Shown here in pieces: positions 51,868 through 60,835 of a DNA stretch of 64,000 bases. Origin of the DNA: Jeotgalibacillus alimentarius (GTDB taxonomy: Bacteria; Bacillota; Bacilli; Bacillales; Jeotgalibacillaceae); the NCBI RefSeq assembly GCF_000829445.1, contig NZ_JXRQ01000025.1:62001-126000 (forward strand), given 5' to 3'. The position numbers and the translations under genes were made by a program. The notes beneath the pieces are model-generated. The model was not told the DNA's origin. It saw nothing but the letters and a program-made list of their open reading frames with translations, and searched no databases. The stretch's first letter is position 1; every line of letters begins with the position of its first letter.

Positions 51868-52196
51868 TGTAGTATTTCGGCTGGTGGATGTCGTGTTTTG
51901 CTTCCCCGCTGCAGGATACACCCGGGTTGGCTGCAGTGAGACAGTCCGCGATTGCAGCCACACAAGAATTGGCTGCAATCACCCCATCCACAGGTTGCAA
52001 CACTTCACCTCTTCATGCCCTCAAGAAACTAAAAGCTTGTTTCCTAAGGGCATGCAGGGCGGCTTCGCTGCACGCGGGCTTCGAAGTCGTATTCTTGCTG
52101 GCGGTGGTCGTATTACGCCGAGCGAAGGTTGGATACACCCGGGTTGGAGGTCGTATGATCGTCCGCGAAGGTCATATCAGCCAAATCGAAGGTCTT
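51868..52196. repeat. Family B composite: CTGCAA array, hairpin linker, CGACC array (B6/B7)
   Basis: B6 has TGCAG-type words at 51868, 51889, 51910, 51932, 51953, 51974 and 51996, with CCCGGG at 51921-51926. The linker hairpin CATGCCCT...AGGGCATG is at 52014-52054. B7 has GGTCGT-type words at 52085, 52106, 52127, 52149, 52170 and 52191, with CCCGGG at 52138-52143. The composite fills the gap between yvjA and the prfB terminator. Confidence 0.88.
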
Positions 52197-52251
52197 GACG
52201 TCAGAATCGATTGTCACATTCCACTTGCTAAGTGCTTCTTCATCCCCCAAA

Positions 52252-52281
52252 TAAAAAATCCGCCACCCTCACCAGGCAGCG
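52252..52281 (-). terminator. Terminator of prfB
   Basis: Minus-strand stem CGCTGCC / GGTGGCG with two wobble pairs, a seven-base loop and a T run, eight bases after the stop. Confidence 0.7.
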
Positions 52282-52289
52282 AATCAATA

Positions 52290-53394
52290 TTAATGTTCGA
52301 TTCTTGAACGCAGGTACGCGTTAATGAATGGATCGATATCTCCGTCCATTACACCCTGCACGTTTCCTGATTCCGTATTTGTACGGTGATCTTTAACCAT
52401 TGAATACGGGTGGAACACGTACGAGCGGATCTGGCTTCCCCATCCGATTTCTTTTTGCTCACCGCGGATATCAGCAAGCTTCTGTTCCTGCTCTTCAATT
52501 TTTAATTGATAGAGCTTTGACTTCAGCATTTTCATCGCTGATTCACGGTTCTTGATCTGCGAGCGTTCAGACTGACATGATACGACTGAGCCTGTTGGAA
52601 TATGTGTGATTCGCACGGCAGAGTCAGTTGTATTGATATGCTGACCGCCGGCGCCGCTTGCACGGTACGTATCCACTTTCAGGTCTTCAGTACGGATCTC
52701 AATTTCAATTTCATCATTGAATTCAGGCATAATATCACATGACACGAATGACGTGTGACGGCGGCCTGATGAATCAAATGGTGAAATCCGGACAAGACGG
52801 TGTACGCCTTTTTCCGCTTTCAGATAACCGTAAGCATTGTGTCCCTTGAATAAAATCGTAACTGATTTGATTCCCGCTTCATCACCCGGAAGGTAATCGA
52901 GCGTTTCAACTTTGAATCCACGCTTTTCGCCCCAGCGCTGATACATACGGAGAAGCATTGAGCCCCAGTCCTGAGACTCGGTTCCACCAGCACCCGGGTG
53001 CAATTCAAGGATCGCATTGTTTTTATCGTATGGTTCGCTAAGTAGCAACTGAAGTTCGAATTCATCCAGTGTTTTCCGGAATGTTTCGAGTTCAGTAACC
53101 ATTTCAGCGTGCATTTCTTCATCTGGCTCTTCTTTTAAAAGTTCGAGCGTGACTTCCAGGTTTTCCTGTGTGTCGACCAGGTTCTGATAGCCGTTTACAA
53201 CGTCTTTTAGTGCGTTTTGGTCGTTGATGATGCTTTGTGCTTTTTGCTGGTCGTCCCAGAAAGTTGGTTCGACCATGATTTCATCGATTTCAGCGAGTTT
53301 TGCCTCTTTGTTTTCTAAGTCAAAGAGACCCCCTGAAGTCCGCCAAGACTCTGGCTGTTTTTTCGAGCTCGTTTCTTACGTCTGATAATTCCAT
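52290..53394 (-). CDS. prfB: Peptide chain release factor 2, programmed +1 frameshift
   Basis: RF2 reads UGA and UAA stops. The gene is in two frames: 24 codons from ATG 53394 end at an in-frame TGA (53322-53320), and after a +1 shift at CTT the reading continues from GAC (53321) to 52290, giving 367 residues against 366 in B. subtilis. The shift site AGGGGG-TCT-CTT-TGA-C includes the internal Shine-Dalgarno and slippery Leu codon of the classic autoregulatory site. GGQ is in GAGGQHINT, and SPFDSSG is the RF2-type anticodon-mimic region. AGGTGG precedes the ATG. Confidence 0.96.
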
Positions 53395-53446
53395 TTGGGT
53401 TCCACCTTAATGTTGAATTCTTTTTATTTCCATGGTTCTGCTGAAG

Positions 53447-53585
53447 CTGGCTGGTGATTTCCGCTCCAGGGGAACGCTTTCCGCAGGGCCGGCGGTGAGC
53501 CTCCTCGTGCTTCGTACTGCGGGGTCTCACCTGTCCGACTTCTCCTGCTGGAGTCGTCCCCTTCCGCTTCAATCACCAGCTGTGC
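53447..53585. repeat. Family A long hairpin (A10)
   Basis: Core GGCGGTGAGCCTCCTCG ... GCGGGGTCTCACC; arms GCTGGCTGGTGATTTCCGCTCC and the GCTTCAATCACCAGCTGTGC side pair. It lies between secA and prfB and is about 90 percent alike to A9 (by eye). The 140 bp between it and secA shows no clear terminator. Confidence 0.82.
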
Positions 53586-53729
53586 TAAATCAATCTCTAG
53601 CTTTCACATAATTAATCTGCTAAAAATGCTGCCCCCGTGCGAGAAGCTAAATCCTCCATTACGAGGGGTCAGCTGAATAAACCTTTAATACGTTGATGTT
53701 AAATTATAAAAAACGGTCCAGTGAGTTTT

Positions 53730-56237
53730 TTAAACCCCGTGACAGTTTTTATATTTCTTCCCGCTGCCGCATGGGCATGGGTCGTTGCGGCCGACTGTGT
53801 TTTCGCGGCGGACCGGCTGTGGCTTTTTCTTTGTTTCGCCTTCTTCTTTCGGATTGACTGCCTGTCCTTTTGCAACTTCCTGACGCTCGATGTTGCTGCG
53901 GATTTCAGCTTTCATTACGTACTTAGTAACTTCTTCATTCACAGATTGCTGCATGGTTTCGAACATCGCGAAGCCTTCGTTCTGATACTCACGCAGCGGG
54001 TCGATCTGACCGTATGCACGCAGGTGAATACCCTGACGGAGCTGGTCCATCGCATCGATATGGTCGATCCATTTTGTATCAAGTGAACGGAGAAGGACCA
54101 CTTTTTCGAATTCACGCATTCTCTCGCCAAGTTCTTGTTCACGCTCATCGTAACGCTTATTCACTTCATCCATAATGAGTGATTTCATTTCCTCATTAGA
54201 CTTACCTTCAAGCGTTTCAGCTGTGATCACATTTTCAGGCAGAAGGTTTGCGAAAATAAAGTTTTCAAGACCTTTCAGATCCCACTTACTGCTCTCTTCA
54301 ACCGTTGGCGCGTATGCTTCAACTGCGTTGTGAACAGTCGTTTCAACCATTCTGTCAACGATATGACGAAGGCTGTCTGATTCAAGAATTTCATCGCGGT
54401 CAGTGTAAATGACTTCACGCTGCTGACGAAGTACATCATCATACTGCAGAAGCTGTTTACGCGCATCAAAGTTATTACCCTCAACACGTTTTTGCGCTGA
54501 CTCCACTGCACGTGTCACCATTTTACTCTGAATTGGCTGGGAATCATCCATGCCAAGACGTGACATCATTGACTTCATATTATCTGATCCGAAGCGGCGC
54601 ATCAGATCATCTTCCATTGAAAGATAGAACTGTGTGACACCAGGGTCTCCTTGACGTCCGGCACGTCCACGGAGCTGGTTATCAATACGGCGTGACTCAT
54701 GACGCTCAGTACCGATAACTGCTAATCCGCCAAGCTCTTTTACACCGTCGCCAAGCTTGATATCTGTCCCACGGCCTGCCATGTTTGTCGCGATCGTAAC
54801 TGCACCGCGTTTACCGGCATCTGTAATAATCTGTGCCTCACTGCCATGGTTTTTCGCATTCAGTACATTGTGCGGAATGCCTTTTTTCTTTAGTTCACTG
54901 GCAATCAGTTCTGATGTTTCGATTGCCACAGTACCAACCAGTACCGGCTGGCCTTTCATATGGCGCTCTGCAATATCCTCAACGGCTGCCATATGCTTTC
55001 CTTTAACAGAAGCATAGATCAGATCAGCCTTGTCATCACGCACGATTTCACGGTTTGTTGGGATCACCACAACTCTCATATTATAAATGTTGCGGAATTC
55101 CTCTTCCTCAGTTTTCGCTGTACCCGTCATACCGGACAGCTTTTCATAGCGGCGGAAGTAGTTCTGGAATGTAATCGAAGCCATTGTCATAGACTCATTC
55201 TGGATCTCGAGCCCTTCTTTTGCTTCAATCGCCTGGTGCAGTCCGTCACTGTAACGGCGGCCTTTCATTAATCGGCCTGTAAATTGGTCAACGATGACTA
55301 CTTTGCCTTCATCCACAACATAATCAAAGTCACGCTTCATGGAAGCATGCGCCTTAAGCGACTGGGTAATGTGATGATTCAGCGTAACATGCGCATAATC
55401 ATACAGGTTATCAATACGGAATGCTCTCTCCGCTTTTGTAATGCCGTCTTCAGTCAGCTGTACACCCTTCGTCTTTTCATCATACGTGTAGTCCTCATCT
55501 ATTCTCAGGTTACGGACAAATGCGTTCGTCTGAATATAAAGCTGCGTATTTTTCTGAGCCTGACCCGAGATAATCAGCGGCGTTCTCGCTTCATCAATTA
55601 AAATCGAGTCAACTTCATCAATCACGGCAAAATGCAGCGGACGCTGAACCTTTTGCTCTTTGTAAAGGACCATGTTATCACGCAGATAATCAAATCCAAG
55701 CTCATTATTCGTGCTGTATGTGATATCAGCCAGATACGCTTCACGCTTCTGGTCTTTATCCATGCTGTTCAGATTCAATCCGACTGTGAGTCCAAGGAAG
55801 TTGTAAAGCTGGCCCATTTCCTCAGCATCACGGCTGGCAAGGTATTCGTTGACTGTCACAACGTGTACACCTTTTCCAGTCAGTGCGTTCAGGTACACCG
55901 GCATAGTAGATGTCAGCGTTTTACCTTCACCGGTTTTCATCTCAGCAATATTACCTTCATGAAGTGCAGCAGCACCCATCATCTGTACGCGGTACGGGTC
56001 CAGTCCAAGCACGCGTTTTGCGCCCTCTTTGACCACTGCAAAAGCTTCCGGCATCAGATCTTCAAGTGATTCACCTTGCTCGTAACGGGCTTTTAACTCA
56101 TCCGTCTTCGCACGCAGCTGCTCATCAGAAAGCTGCTCAATGTCGCCTGCCTTCGCAATGACCTGGTCAGCCACTTTATCAAAACGTTTCACATCTCGCT
56201 TGTTTCCATCGAAAATTTTATTCAAAATTCCAGCCAT
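53730..56237 (-). CDS. secA: Protein translocase ATPase SecA
   Basis: Motor of Sec-dependent export, 835 residues (841 in B. subtilis). Walker A is MKTGEGKTL, motif [19 protein letters not shown], the PPXD region is about 225-350, and motif VI is [14 protein letters not shown] basic C-terminal linker ends in the Zn-binding SEC-C motif [17 protein letters not shown]. It is upstream of prfB, as in B. subtilis, where secA and prfB are co-transcribed; here a family A hairpin lies between them. GGAGCG precedes the ATG. Confidence 0.97.
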   Translation of the reverse strand: MAGILNKIFDGNKRDVKRFDKVADQVIAKAGDIEQLSDEQLRAKTDELKARYEQGESLEDLMPEAFAVVKEGAKRVLGLDPYRVQMMGAAALHEGNIAEMKTGEGKTLTSTMPVYLNALTGKGVHVVTVNEYLASRDAEEMGQLYNFLGLTVGLNLNSMDKDQKREAYLADITYSTNNELGFDYLRDNMVLYKEQKVQRPLHFAVIDEVDSILIDEARTPLIISGQAQKNTQLYIQTNAFVRNLRIDEDYTYDEKTKGVQLTEDGITKAERAFRIDNLYDYAHVTLNHHITQSLKAHASMKRDFDYVVDEGKVVIVDQFTGRLMKGRRYSDGLHQAIEAKEGLEIQNESMTMASITFQNYFRRYEKLSGMTGTAKTEEEEFRNIYNMRVVVIPTNREIVRDDKADLIYASVKGKHMAAVEDIAERHMKGQPVLVGTVAIETSELIASELKKKGIPHNVLNAKNHGSEAQIITDAGKRGAVTIATNMAGRGTDIKLGDGVKELGGLAVIGTERHESRRIDNQLRGRAGRQGDPGVTQFYLSMEDDLMRRFGSDNMKSMMSRLGMDDSQPIQSKMVTRAVESAQKRVEGNNFDARKQLLQYDDVLRQQREVIYTDRDEILESDSLRHIVDRMVETTVHNAVEAYAPTVEESSKWDLKGLENFIFANLLPENVITAETLEGKSNEEMKSLIMDEVNKRYDEREQELGERMREFEKVVLLRSLDTKWIDHIDAMDQLRQGIHLRAYGQIDPLREYQNEGFAMFETMQQSVNEEVTKYVMKAEIRSNIERQEVAKGQAVNPKEEGETKKKPQPVRRENTVGRNDPCPCGSGKKYKNCHGV

Positions 56238-56399
56238 GTTAACGCTCCTTTATATAACGGGCGGAAAAACCGTCCTAGCTATTCATATCAAAACAAGGTT
56301 TATACCCCTGTTACGTTTCCATTAAACCTATCTATACACCTAATTATCTTATCACTTACAGGTGGGAGATACAAGAATTGGAGGGGGACGGGGGTTGTG

Positions 56400-56751
56400 C
56401 TGCAACGAACGTGAACGGTCACAACAGCTGACAGTTGTTTCACTACACCTGCGCGCGGTCTCACTGCAACAAACCCGGGTGTATCTTACAGCTGCGGCAC
56501 GAAACACGACAGCCACCAGCCAAAACACTGCAACTGCGCCGGCACACAGCGAAGCCGCCTTTCATGCACTTTGGTAACAAGCCTTTAGTTTCTTAAGGGC
56601 ATGAAGAGGGTGGGGCGCTGCAAAGGACGCGAACGGTCACAACAGCTGACAGTTGTTTCACTACACCTGCGCGCGGTCTCACTGCAACAAACCCGGGTGT
56701 ATCTTACAGCTGCGGCATGAAACACGACAGCCACCAGCCAAAACACTGCAA
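56400..56751. repeat. Family B composite of two near-identical CTGCAA arrays (B10/B11)
   Basis: Words at 56422, 56443, 56464, 56486, 56507 and 56528 recur exactly 218 bp later at 56640, 56661, 56682, 56704, 56725 and 56746. The CCCGGG centres are at 56474 and 56692. The arrays differ at only a few bases. A linker hairpin lies at 56563-56603. The composite occupies the gap between secA and the DUF1028 gene; 56238-56399 holds only the secA leader. Confidence 0.88.
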
Positions 56752-56770
56752 CCGCGCGCCACAAAACCCC

Positions 56771-56799
56771 AAAACAAAAACCGGGCCTCAGCCCGGTTT
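56771..56799 (-). terminator. Terminator of the DUF1028 gene
   Basis: Minus-strand stem AAACCGGGC / GCCCGGTTT with a four-base loop and five T, just past the stop codon. Confidence 0.85.
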
Positions 56800-56804
56800 G
56801 AACA

Positions 56805-57635
56805 TCATGTACGCTCCATATACTCCACAACTTCCATATCCACATACCCTTCTGCCTGCTCACGCATTTCGAAGTTTTCTGTATGCAGATAGTTTCTGAG
56901 TGCCTTTTCGATTGTGATCCCGTCTTTCAGATAGCCGTGACGCACGAGCTGGAGCTCAAGCTTTTTCTCGACTTCTCCTTCGATTGGCATGAGAAATTCT
57001 TTTTTAGATGGTGCGAAGTACAGCTGATGCAGCCGGAAGATTCTCACCAGTTCATCCACCGGCGTTGTGTGATCGTCTACGCGCAGATCGATAAAGCGGT
57101 CATTATAGCCGCCGTATCCACCCTGTTCTTTTACGACTAACAGTGCAGCGGATTGCTGACCGCGCGAGTCACCGCCTGCAGCCTGACCGGCAGAGAGAGC
57201 TGCCAGCAGTCTATCAGCGAGCGGCTGGCCTTCTGCATTTTCAAAAGCGCGTGCCATTGACTCCACCGTGCCTTCAACCAGAATGTTTCCCTGCACTGCA
57301 AAGTTTTTACCAGTCATGCCGCCTGCCCAGTCGTAGCACTGTTCACCTGTATATGTAGCCGCGTTGCCCTGATTATCAACGATGCCAACCTGTCTGTAGT
57401 CGCGGTCTTCATCTTCTTTAATCAGCAGTTCGATCGTCTCTTCAGCCGTTTTACCGGACATAATATAAGTCATTGCTTCAGGCCCGTAGGCAGTATTTGC
57501 ATACGACTGTGTCGCCACTGCCCCGACACCTGCCACTGCATGCGGAACGACTGCGCCGACTGCCAGAAACTTTGACTGCGTCGCAACGCCCCACTCTTTT
57601 TCTACCGGATCGTAACCCACGATTGAATACGTCAT
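56805..57635 (-). CDS. DUF1028 protein (Ntn-hydrolase-like)
   Basis: A 276-residue DUF1028 family protein. The N-terminus MTYSIVGYDPVEKEWGVATQSKFLAVGAVVPHA and the motif GNAATYTGEQCYDWAGGMTGKNFAVQGNIL are family hallmarks. The fold is of the Ntn-hydrolase type, but the substrate is unknown. An additional C-terminal segment (about 205-276) resembles a short helical extension. The ATG at 57635 has AGGAG eight bases upstream; an in-frame GTG lies at 57644. It is the last gene of the ggt-chr-chr-DUF1028 group, 33 bp after the second transporter. Confidence 0.85.
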   Translation of the reverse strand: MTYSIVGYDPVEKEWGVATQSKFLAVGAVVPHAVAGVGAVATQSYANTAYGPEAMTYIMSGKTAEETIELLIKEDEDRDYRQVGIVDNQGNAATYTGEQCYDWAGGMTGKNFAVQGNILVEGTVESMARAFENAEGQPLADRLLAALSAGQAAGGDSRGQQSAALLVVKEQGGYGGYNDRFIDLRVDDHTTPVDELVRIFRLHQLYFAPSKKEFLMPIEGEVEKKLELQLVRHGYLKDGITIEKALRNYLHTENFEMREQAEGYVDMEVVEYMERT

Positions 57636-57668
57636 ATTCAGCACTCCTCTAAATCAAGATGCTTTTAT

Positions 57669-58199
57669 TTACCCTAAAAAAACCGCTCCGTAAACCAGCG
57701 CGCCTGCGATCACAAATGCAGGATGCACCTTAAACCGCTCCAGTAAAACAAAGCTGATGACTGCGAGAACAACTGTCTGCACAGTACCTGTCGCCTCAAT
57801 TGCATCTGCGAAAAATCCCCATGTCATCACGCCTAAAAGAACAGCAATCGTTGGGCGCACGAGTGTGGACATTTTTTTCACACGCGGTGAATCTTTATAT
57901 TTCATGATCAGTCCGAGCAGGACAATCATCAGAATAAGTGAAGGTGCGATCGTTGCAAAAAGTGCAACACCTGCACCTAAAATCCCGCCTTCAGCATACC
58001 CGATATAACCGGCCATTTTTGTCGCAATCGGTCCCGGCAGTGAGTTGCCGAGTGCGAGCACTTCTGAAAACTCCTGCGTCGTCATCCAGCCGTAACGGTC
58101 CACCACTTCATTTTCAACGAGTGGAATAGAAGCCGGTCCGCCGCCGTAGCCGAGAATGCCGGGGATGAAAAACGCTAAAAAGATTTCCCAGTATATCAT
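57669..58199 (-). CDS. Chromate-type transporter, half-size (second)
   Basis: A 176-residue CHR-family half transporter with about five membrane segments and the motifs GYGGGPASIPLVENEVVDRYGWMT and ALGNSLPGPIATKMAGYIGYAEGG. Half-size CHR proteins normally occur as pairs with opposite topology, and this one overlaps its partner by four bases. B. subtilis has such a pair in ywrAB. Chromate efflux is known for some members, but the native substrate is probably another anion; nothing here decides it. Confidence 0.88.
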   Translation of the reverse strand: MIYWEIFLAFFIPGILGYGGGPASIPLVENEVVDRYGWMTTQEFSEVLALGNSLPGPIATKMAGYIGYAEGGILGAGVALFATIAPSLILMIVLLGLIMKYKDSPRVKKMSTLVRPTIAVLLGVMTWGFFADAIEATGTVQTVVLAVISFVLLERFKVHPAFVIAGALVYGAVFLG

Positions 58200-58753
58200 T
58201 TCTCCGCACCCCGTTTCCCGCCAAAGATCAGCGCATACAGCAGTATGCCCAAAATAAGAATCGCCGGATGAAGCCCTGCTATTTCAAGCAGCACAAAGCT
58301 TCCAATAATCAAAGCAATGGCAACGCCCCAGCCAAATGCAGTTTTAGACTTCTTTACAAAATCCCATGTTAAAACAGCAAGCAGTACGCCGACAACCGGT
58401 ACCACAGCCTGCGACATGCCGTTTACCCAGGCAACGTCGCGATACGCATTCAGCGCCATCAGCATCACAATCATCGCAACAACTGATGGAAACGTCGTGG
58501 CAAATACAGCATTGATCATGCCTAATACCCCGCCCACACGGTAGCCGATATAGCCTGCCATCTTTGTTGCAATCGGTCCCGGCATGGCATTACCGAGCGC
58601 GAGTACATCTGAAAATTCTTCGTCACTCATCCATTTATAATGTTCCACTACTTCCTTATGAACAAGTGGAATCGATGACGGTCCGCCGCCAAAGCCGAAA
58701 ATGCCGACTCTGAAAAATCCCACGAACAGACCGCCCTGTTTATTGTTAGCCAT
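58196..58753 (-). CDS. Chromate-type transporter, half-size (first)
   Basis: A 185-residue CHR-family half transporter with GFGGGPSSIPLVHKEVVEHYKWMSDEEFSDVLALGNAMPGPIATKMAGYIGYRVGG. It is a clear paralogue of its downstream partner. The gene starts six bases after the ggt-like stop and overlaps the second half by four bases, so the three are one transcription and translation unit. Its position next to a YwrD-like enzyme repeats the ywrAB-ywrD association of B. subtilis. Confidence 0.88.
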   Translation of the reverse strand: MANNKQGGLFVGFFRVGIFGFGGGPSSIPLVHKEVVEHYKWMSDEEFSDVLALGNAMPGPIATKMAGYIGYRVGGVLGMINAVFATTFPSVVAMIVMLMALNAYRDVAWVNGMSQAVVPVVGVLLAVLTWDFVKKSKTAFGWGVAIALIIGSFVLLEIAGLHPAILILGILLYALIFGGKRGAEK

Positions 58754-58759
58754 TCCTCA

Positions 58760-60370
58760 TCACCACGCTGCAATTTGTCCGTCTGTACGGGATTCCGTCC
58801 CGCCTTTTAACACGCCGGTCTCAGGATCGCGCCAGATAATCTGTCCGCGACCAAAAGACCCGCCGTCTGTTGTTACCTGAATCGTATGCCCTTTTCTTAC
58901 AAGCGCCTGCGCTAAATGGTTCGGGAAGTGCGGCTCCACGTGAACCGTTTTCCCATGCATCCACTGCCACCTCGGCGCATCAAGCGCTGCCTGCGGATTC
59001 AGATGGAAATCAATTGTATTCACCGCAACCTGGAAATGCCCCTGCGGCTGCATATAACCACCCATCACGCCAAACGGTCCTACTGCCTCACCGTCTTTTG
59101 TAAGGAACCCGGGAATAATCGTGTGATACGTACGTTTGCCAGGCTTCAGTGCATTCGGGTGCTCAGCATCAAGACTGAAGTCATGCCCTCTGTTCTGCAG
59201 TGAAATCCCCGTTTCAGGCACCACAACACCTGAACCGAATCCCATATAATTGCTCTGGATATACGAGATCATATTGCCTTCGTCGTCTGCTGCTGCGAGA
59301 TATACCGTGCCGCCTTTAGGTAGTTCCATCGGTTCTGGATCCATCGCTTTTTCATCAATGACTGCGCGACGTTTATCCGCATATTCTTTTGATAAAAGCT
59401 CTTCCGTTGAAATCGGCATATCCTCAGGCTCAGTAATAAACGCCTTCCCATCTGTAAATGCAAGCTTCATCGATTCGATCTGCTTATGATACGTTTCAGT
59501 ACTCTGGAACTCGTCAAACTCAAACCCCTGCGCAATATTCAGCGCCATCAGTGCAATCATGCCCTGACCGTTCGGCGGGATTTCCCACACATCATAGCCG
59601 CGGTAATTGACTGAGACAGGCTCCACCCACTCAGGTTTGAACGCTGCCAGATCCTCTTTTGACAAGTAGCCGCCGTGCTCCTTCATATAAGCATCAATTT
59701 TATCAGCTAACTCACCTTTATAAAAGCTCTCACCATTCGAATCCGCAATACTTTTTAACGTTTCGGCATGCCCTTTTGACGACCACATCTCCCCGATTTC
59801 AGGTGCACGGCCTTCAGGTGTGAATGTGTCAAACCAGGATTGGTAGACGTCATCTTTGAAAATCTCCTTGAATTTCTCAGCAGCACCCTTCCAGTACTTT
59901 CCGAGAATTGGTGAGACTGGATAGCCCTCTTCAGCTAAACGGATCGCCGGTGCCATCAGCTTTTCAAACGGAAGCTTGCCGTGCTTTTCTGAAAGCTCAG
60001 CCCACGCAGCCGGAACGCCTGGTACAGTAATCGGCTCCACACCAAAGACGGGCATCTTCTCATAACCGCGTTTTTTCATTTCTTCTATTGAAATAAACTG
60101 CGGCACGGGACCACTCGCGTTCAGTCCATGAAGCTTATTCTTCGTCCATACAAGTGCAAAGGCATCTCCGCCAATCCCGTTAGAAGTCGGCTCCACAACA
60201 GTCAGCGCAGCAGCAGTCGCAATCGCAGCATCAATCGCATTCCCGCCCTGCTGCAAAATCTCAAGCCCTGCCTGCGCAGCAAGCGGCTGGCTTGTCGCCA
60301 CCATCCCCCGCTTTGCAAATACAGTGTTTCTCTGGGATGAAAATGGATGATATAAGTAATCAGTCGTCAT
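58760..60370 (-). CDS. ywrD: Gamma-glutamyltransferase-like protein, YwrD type
   Basis: Ntn-hydrolase of 536 residues without a signal peptide, so cytoplasmic, unlike secreted Ggt. The N-terminal region ATSQPLAAQAGLEILQQGGNAIDAAIATAAALTVVEPTSNGIGGDAF is typical. The self-cleavage site is Thr355 in PKGGTVYLAAADDEGN, followed by SNYMGFGSGVVVPETGISLQNRG. YwrD of B. subtilis (525 residues) is the closest described layout. It may act on gamma-glutamyl or acylated amino compounds. It is the first gene of the group, and its own promoter region is crowded by family B repeats. Confidence 0.88.
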   Translation of the reverse strand: MTTDYLYHPFSSQRNTVFAKRGMVATSQPLAAQAGLEILQQGGNAIDAAIATAAALTVVEPTSNGIGGDAFALVWTKNKLHGLNASGPVPQFISIEEMKKRGYEKMPVFGVEPITVPGVPAAWAELSEKHGKLPFEKLMAPAIRLAEEGYPVSPILGKYWKGAAEKFKEIFKDDVYQSWFDTFTPEGRAPEIGEMWSSKGHAETLKSIADSNGESFYKGELADKIDAYMKEHGGYLSKEDLAAFKPEWVEPVSVNYRGYDVWEIPPNGQGMIALMALNIAQGFEFDEFQSTETYHKQIESMKLAFTDGKAFITEPEDMPISTEELLSKEYADKRRAVIDEKAMDPEPMELPKGGTVYLAAADDEGNMISYIQSNYMGFGSGVVVPETGISLQNRGHDFSLDAEHPNALKPGKRTYHTIIPGFLTKDGEAVGPFGVMGGYMQPQGHFQVAVNTIDFHLNPQAALDAPRWQWMHGKTVHVEPHFPNHLAQALVRKGHTIQVTTDGGSFGRGQIIWRDPETGVLKGGTESRTDGQIAAW

Positions 60371-60475
60371 ATATGTACGCTCCCTTTATTTCGGATTTCG
60401 AATTAATAGATTTCATTATAGTCTAAATAGAGGGAAAATTCTAGTTAAGGTTTTGGGGAATGGTGAGCGGGCTTA

Positions 60476-60783
60476 CTACAGCTGCGAGCCCTCTCACAAC
60501 AGCTGTGCAGAGTTTCACTGCAATAAACCCTGGTGTATCCGACAGCTGGAGGGCTGAATACCACACCTGCCAGCAAAAATACTACAACAAAGCCAGCGCA
60601 CAGCGAAGCCGCCCTGCATGCACTTGGGAAACAAACTTTTAGTGTCTTAAATGCATGAAAAGGGCTGGTGTTGCAGCCGGGGTGGCGGTTCAAGACCTTC
60701 AACTTGGCTCATACGACCTTCGCAGCCCACGATACGACCTCCGCCAGCCGTGAAACGACCCTCACCCGCGCCAATATGTCCTC
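60476..60783. repeat. Family B composite: CTACAG array, linker, CGACC array without centre (B9/B8)
   Basis: B9 has words at 60476, 60497, 60518, 60540, 60561 and 60582, with a decayed CCCTGG centre at 60528-60533. A linker with ATGCA...ATGCAT ends follows. B8 has GACCTT-type words at 60694, 60715, 60736, 60757 and 60778, all 21 bp apart and without a CCCGGG centre. It lies between ggt and the SEC-C gene. Confidence 0.85.
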
Positions 60784-60796
60784 CACCACCAAACGC

Positions 60797-60830
60797 AAAA
60801 AAGCCGCCAGATCCTTGATCTGACGGCTTT
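60797..60830 (-). terminator. Terminator of the SEC-C gene
   Basis: Minus-strand stem AAAGCCGTCAGAT / ATCTGGCGGCTTT with a five-base loop and six T, directly after the stop codon. Confidence 0.88.
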
Positions 60831-60835
60831 CCAAC

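Noticed and set aside
53721-56069. Several plus-strand frames opposite secA
   Set aside because: They lie wholly within a well-supported essential gene and have no recognisable domain or start signal.
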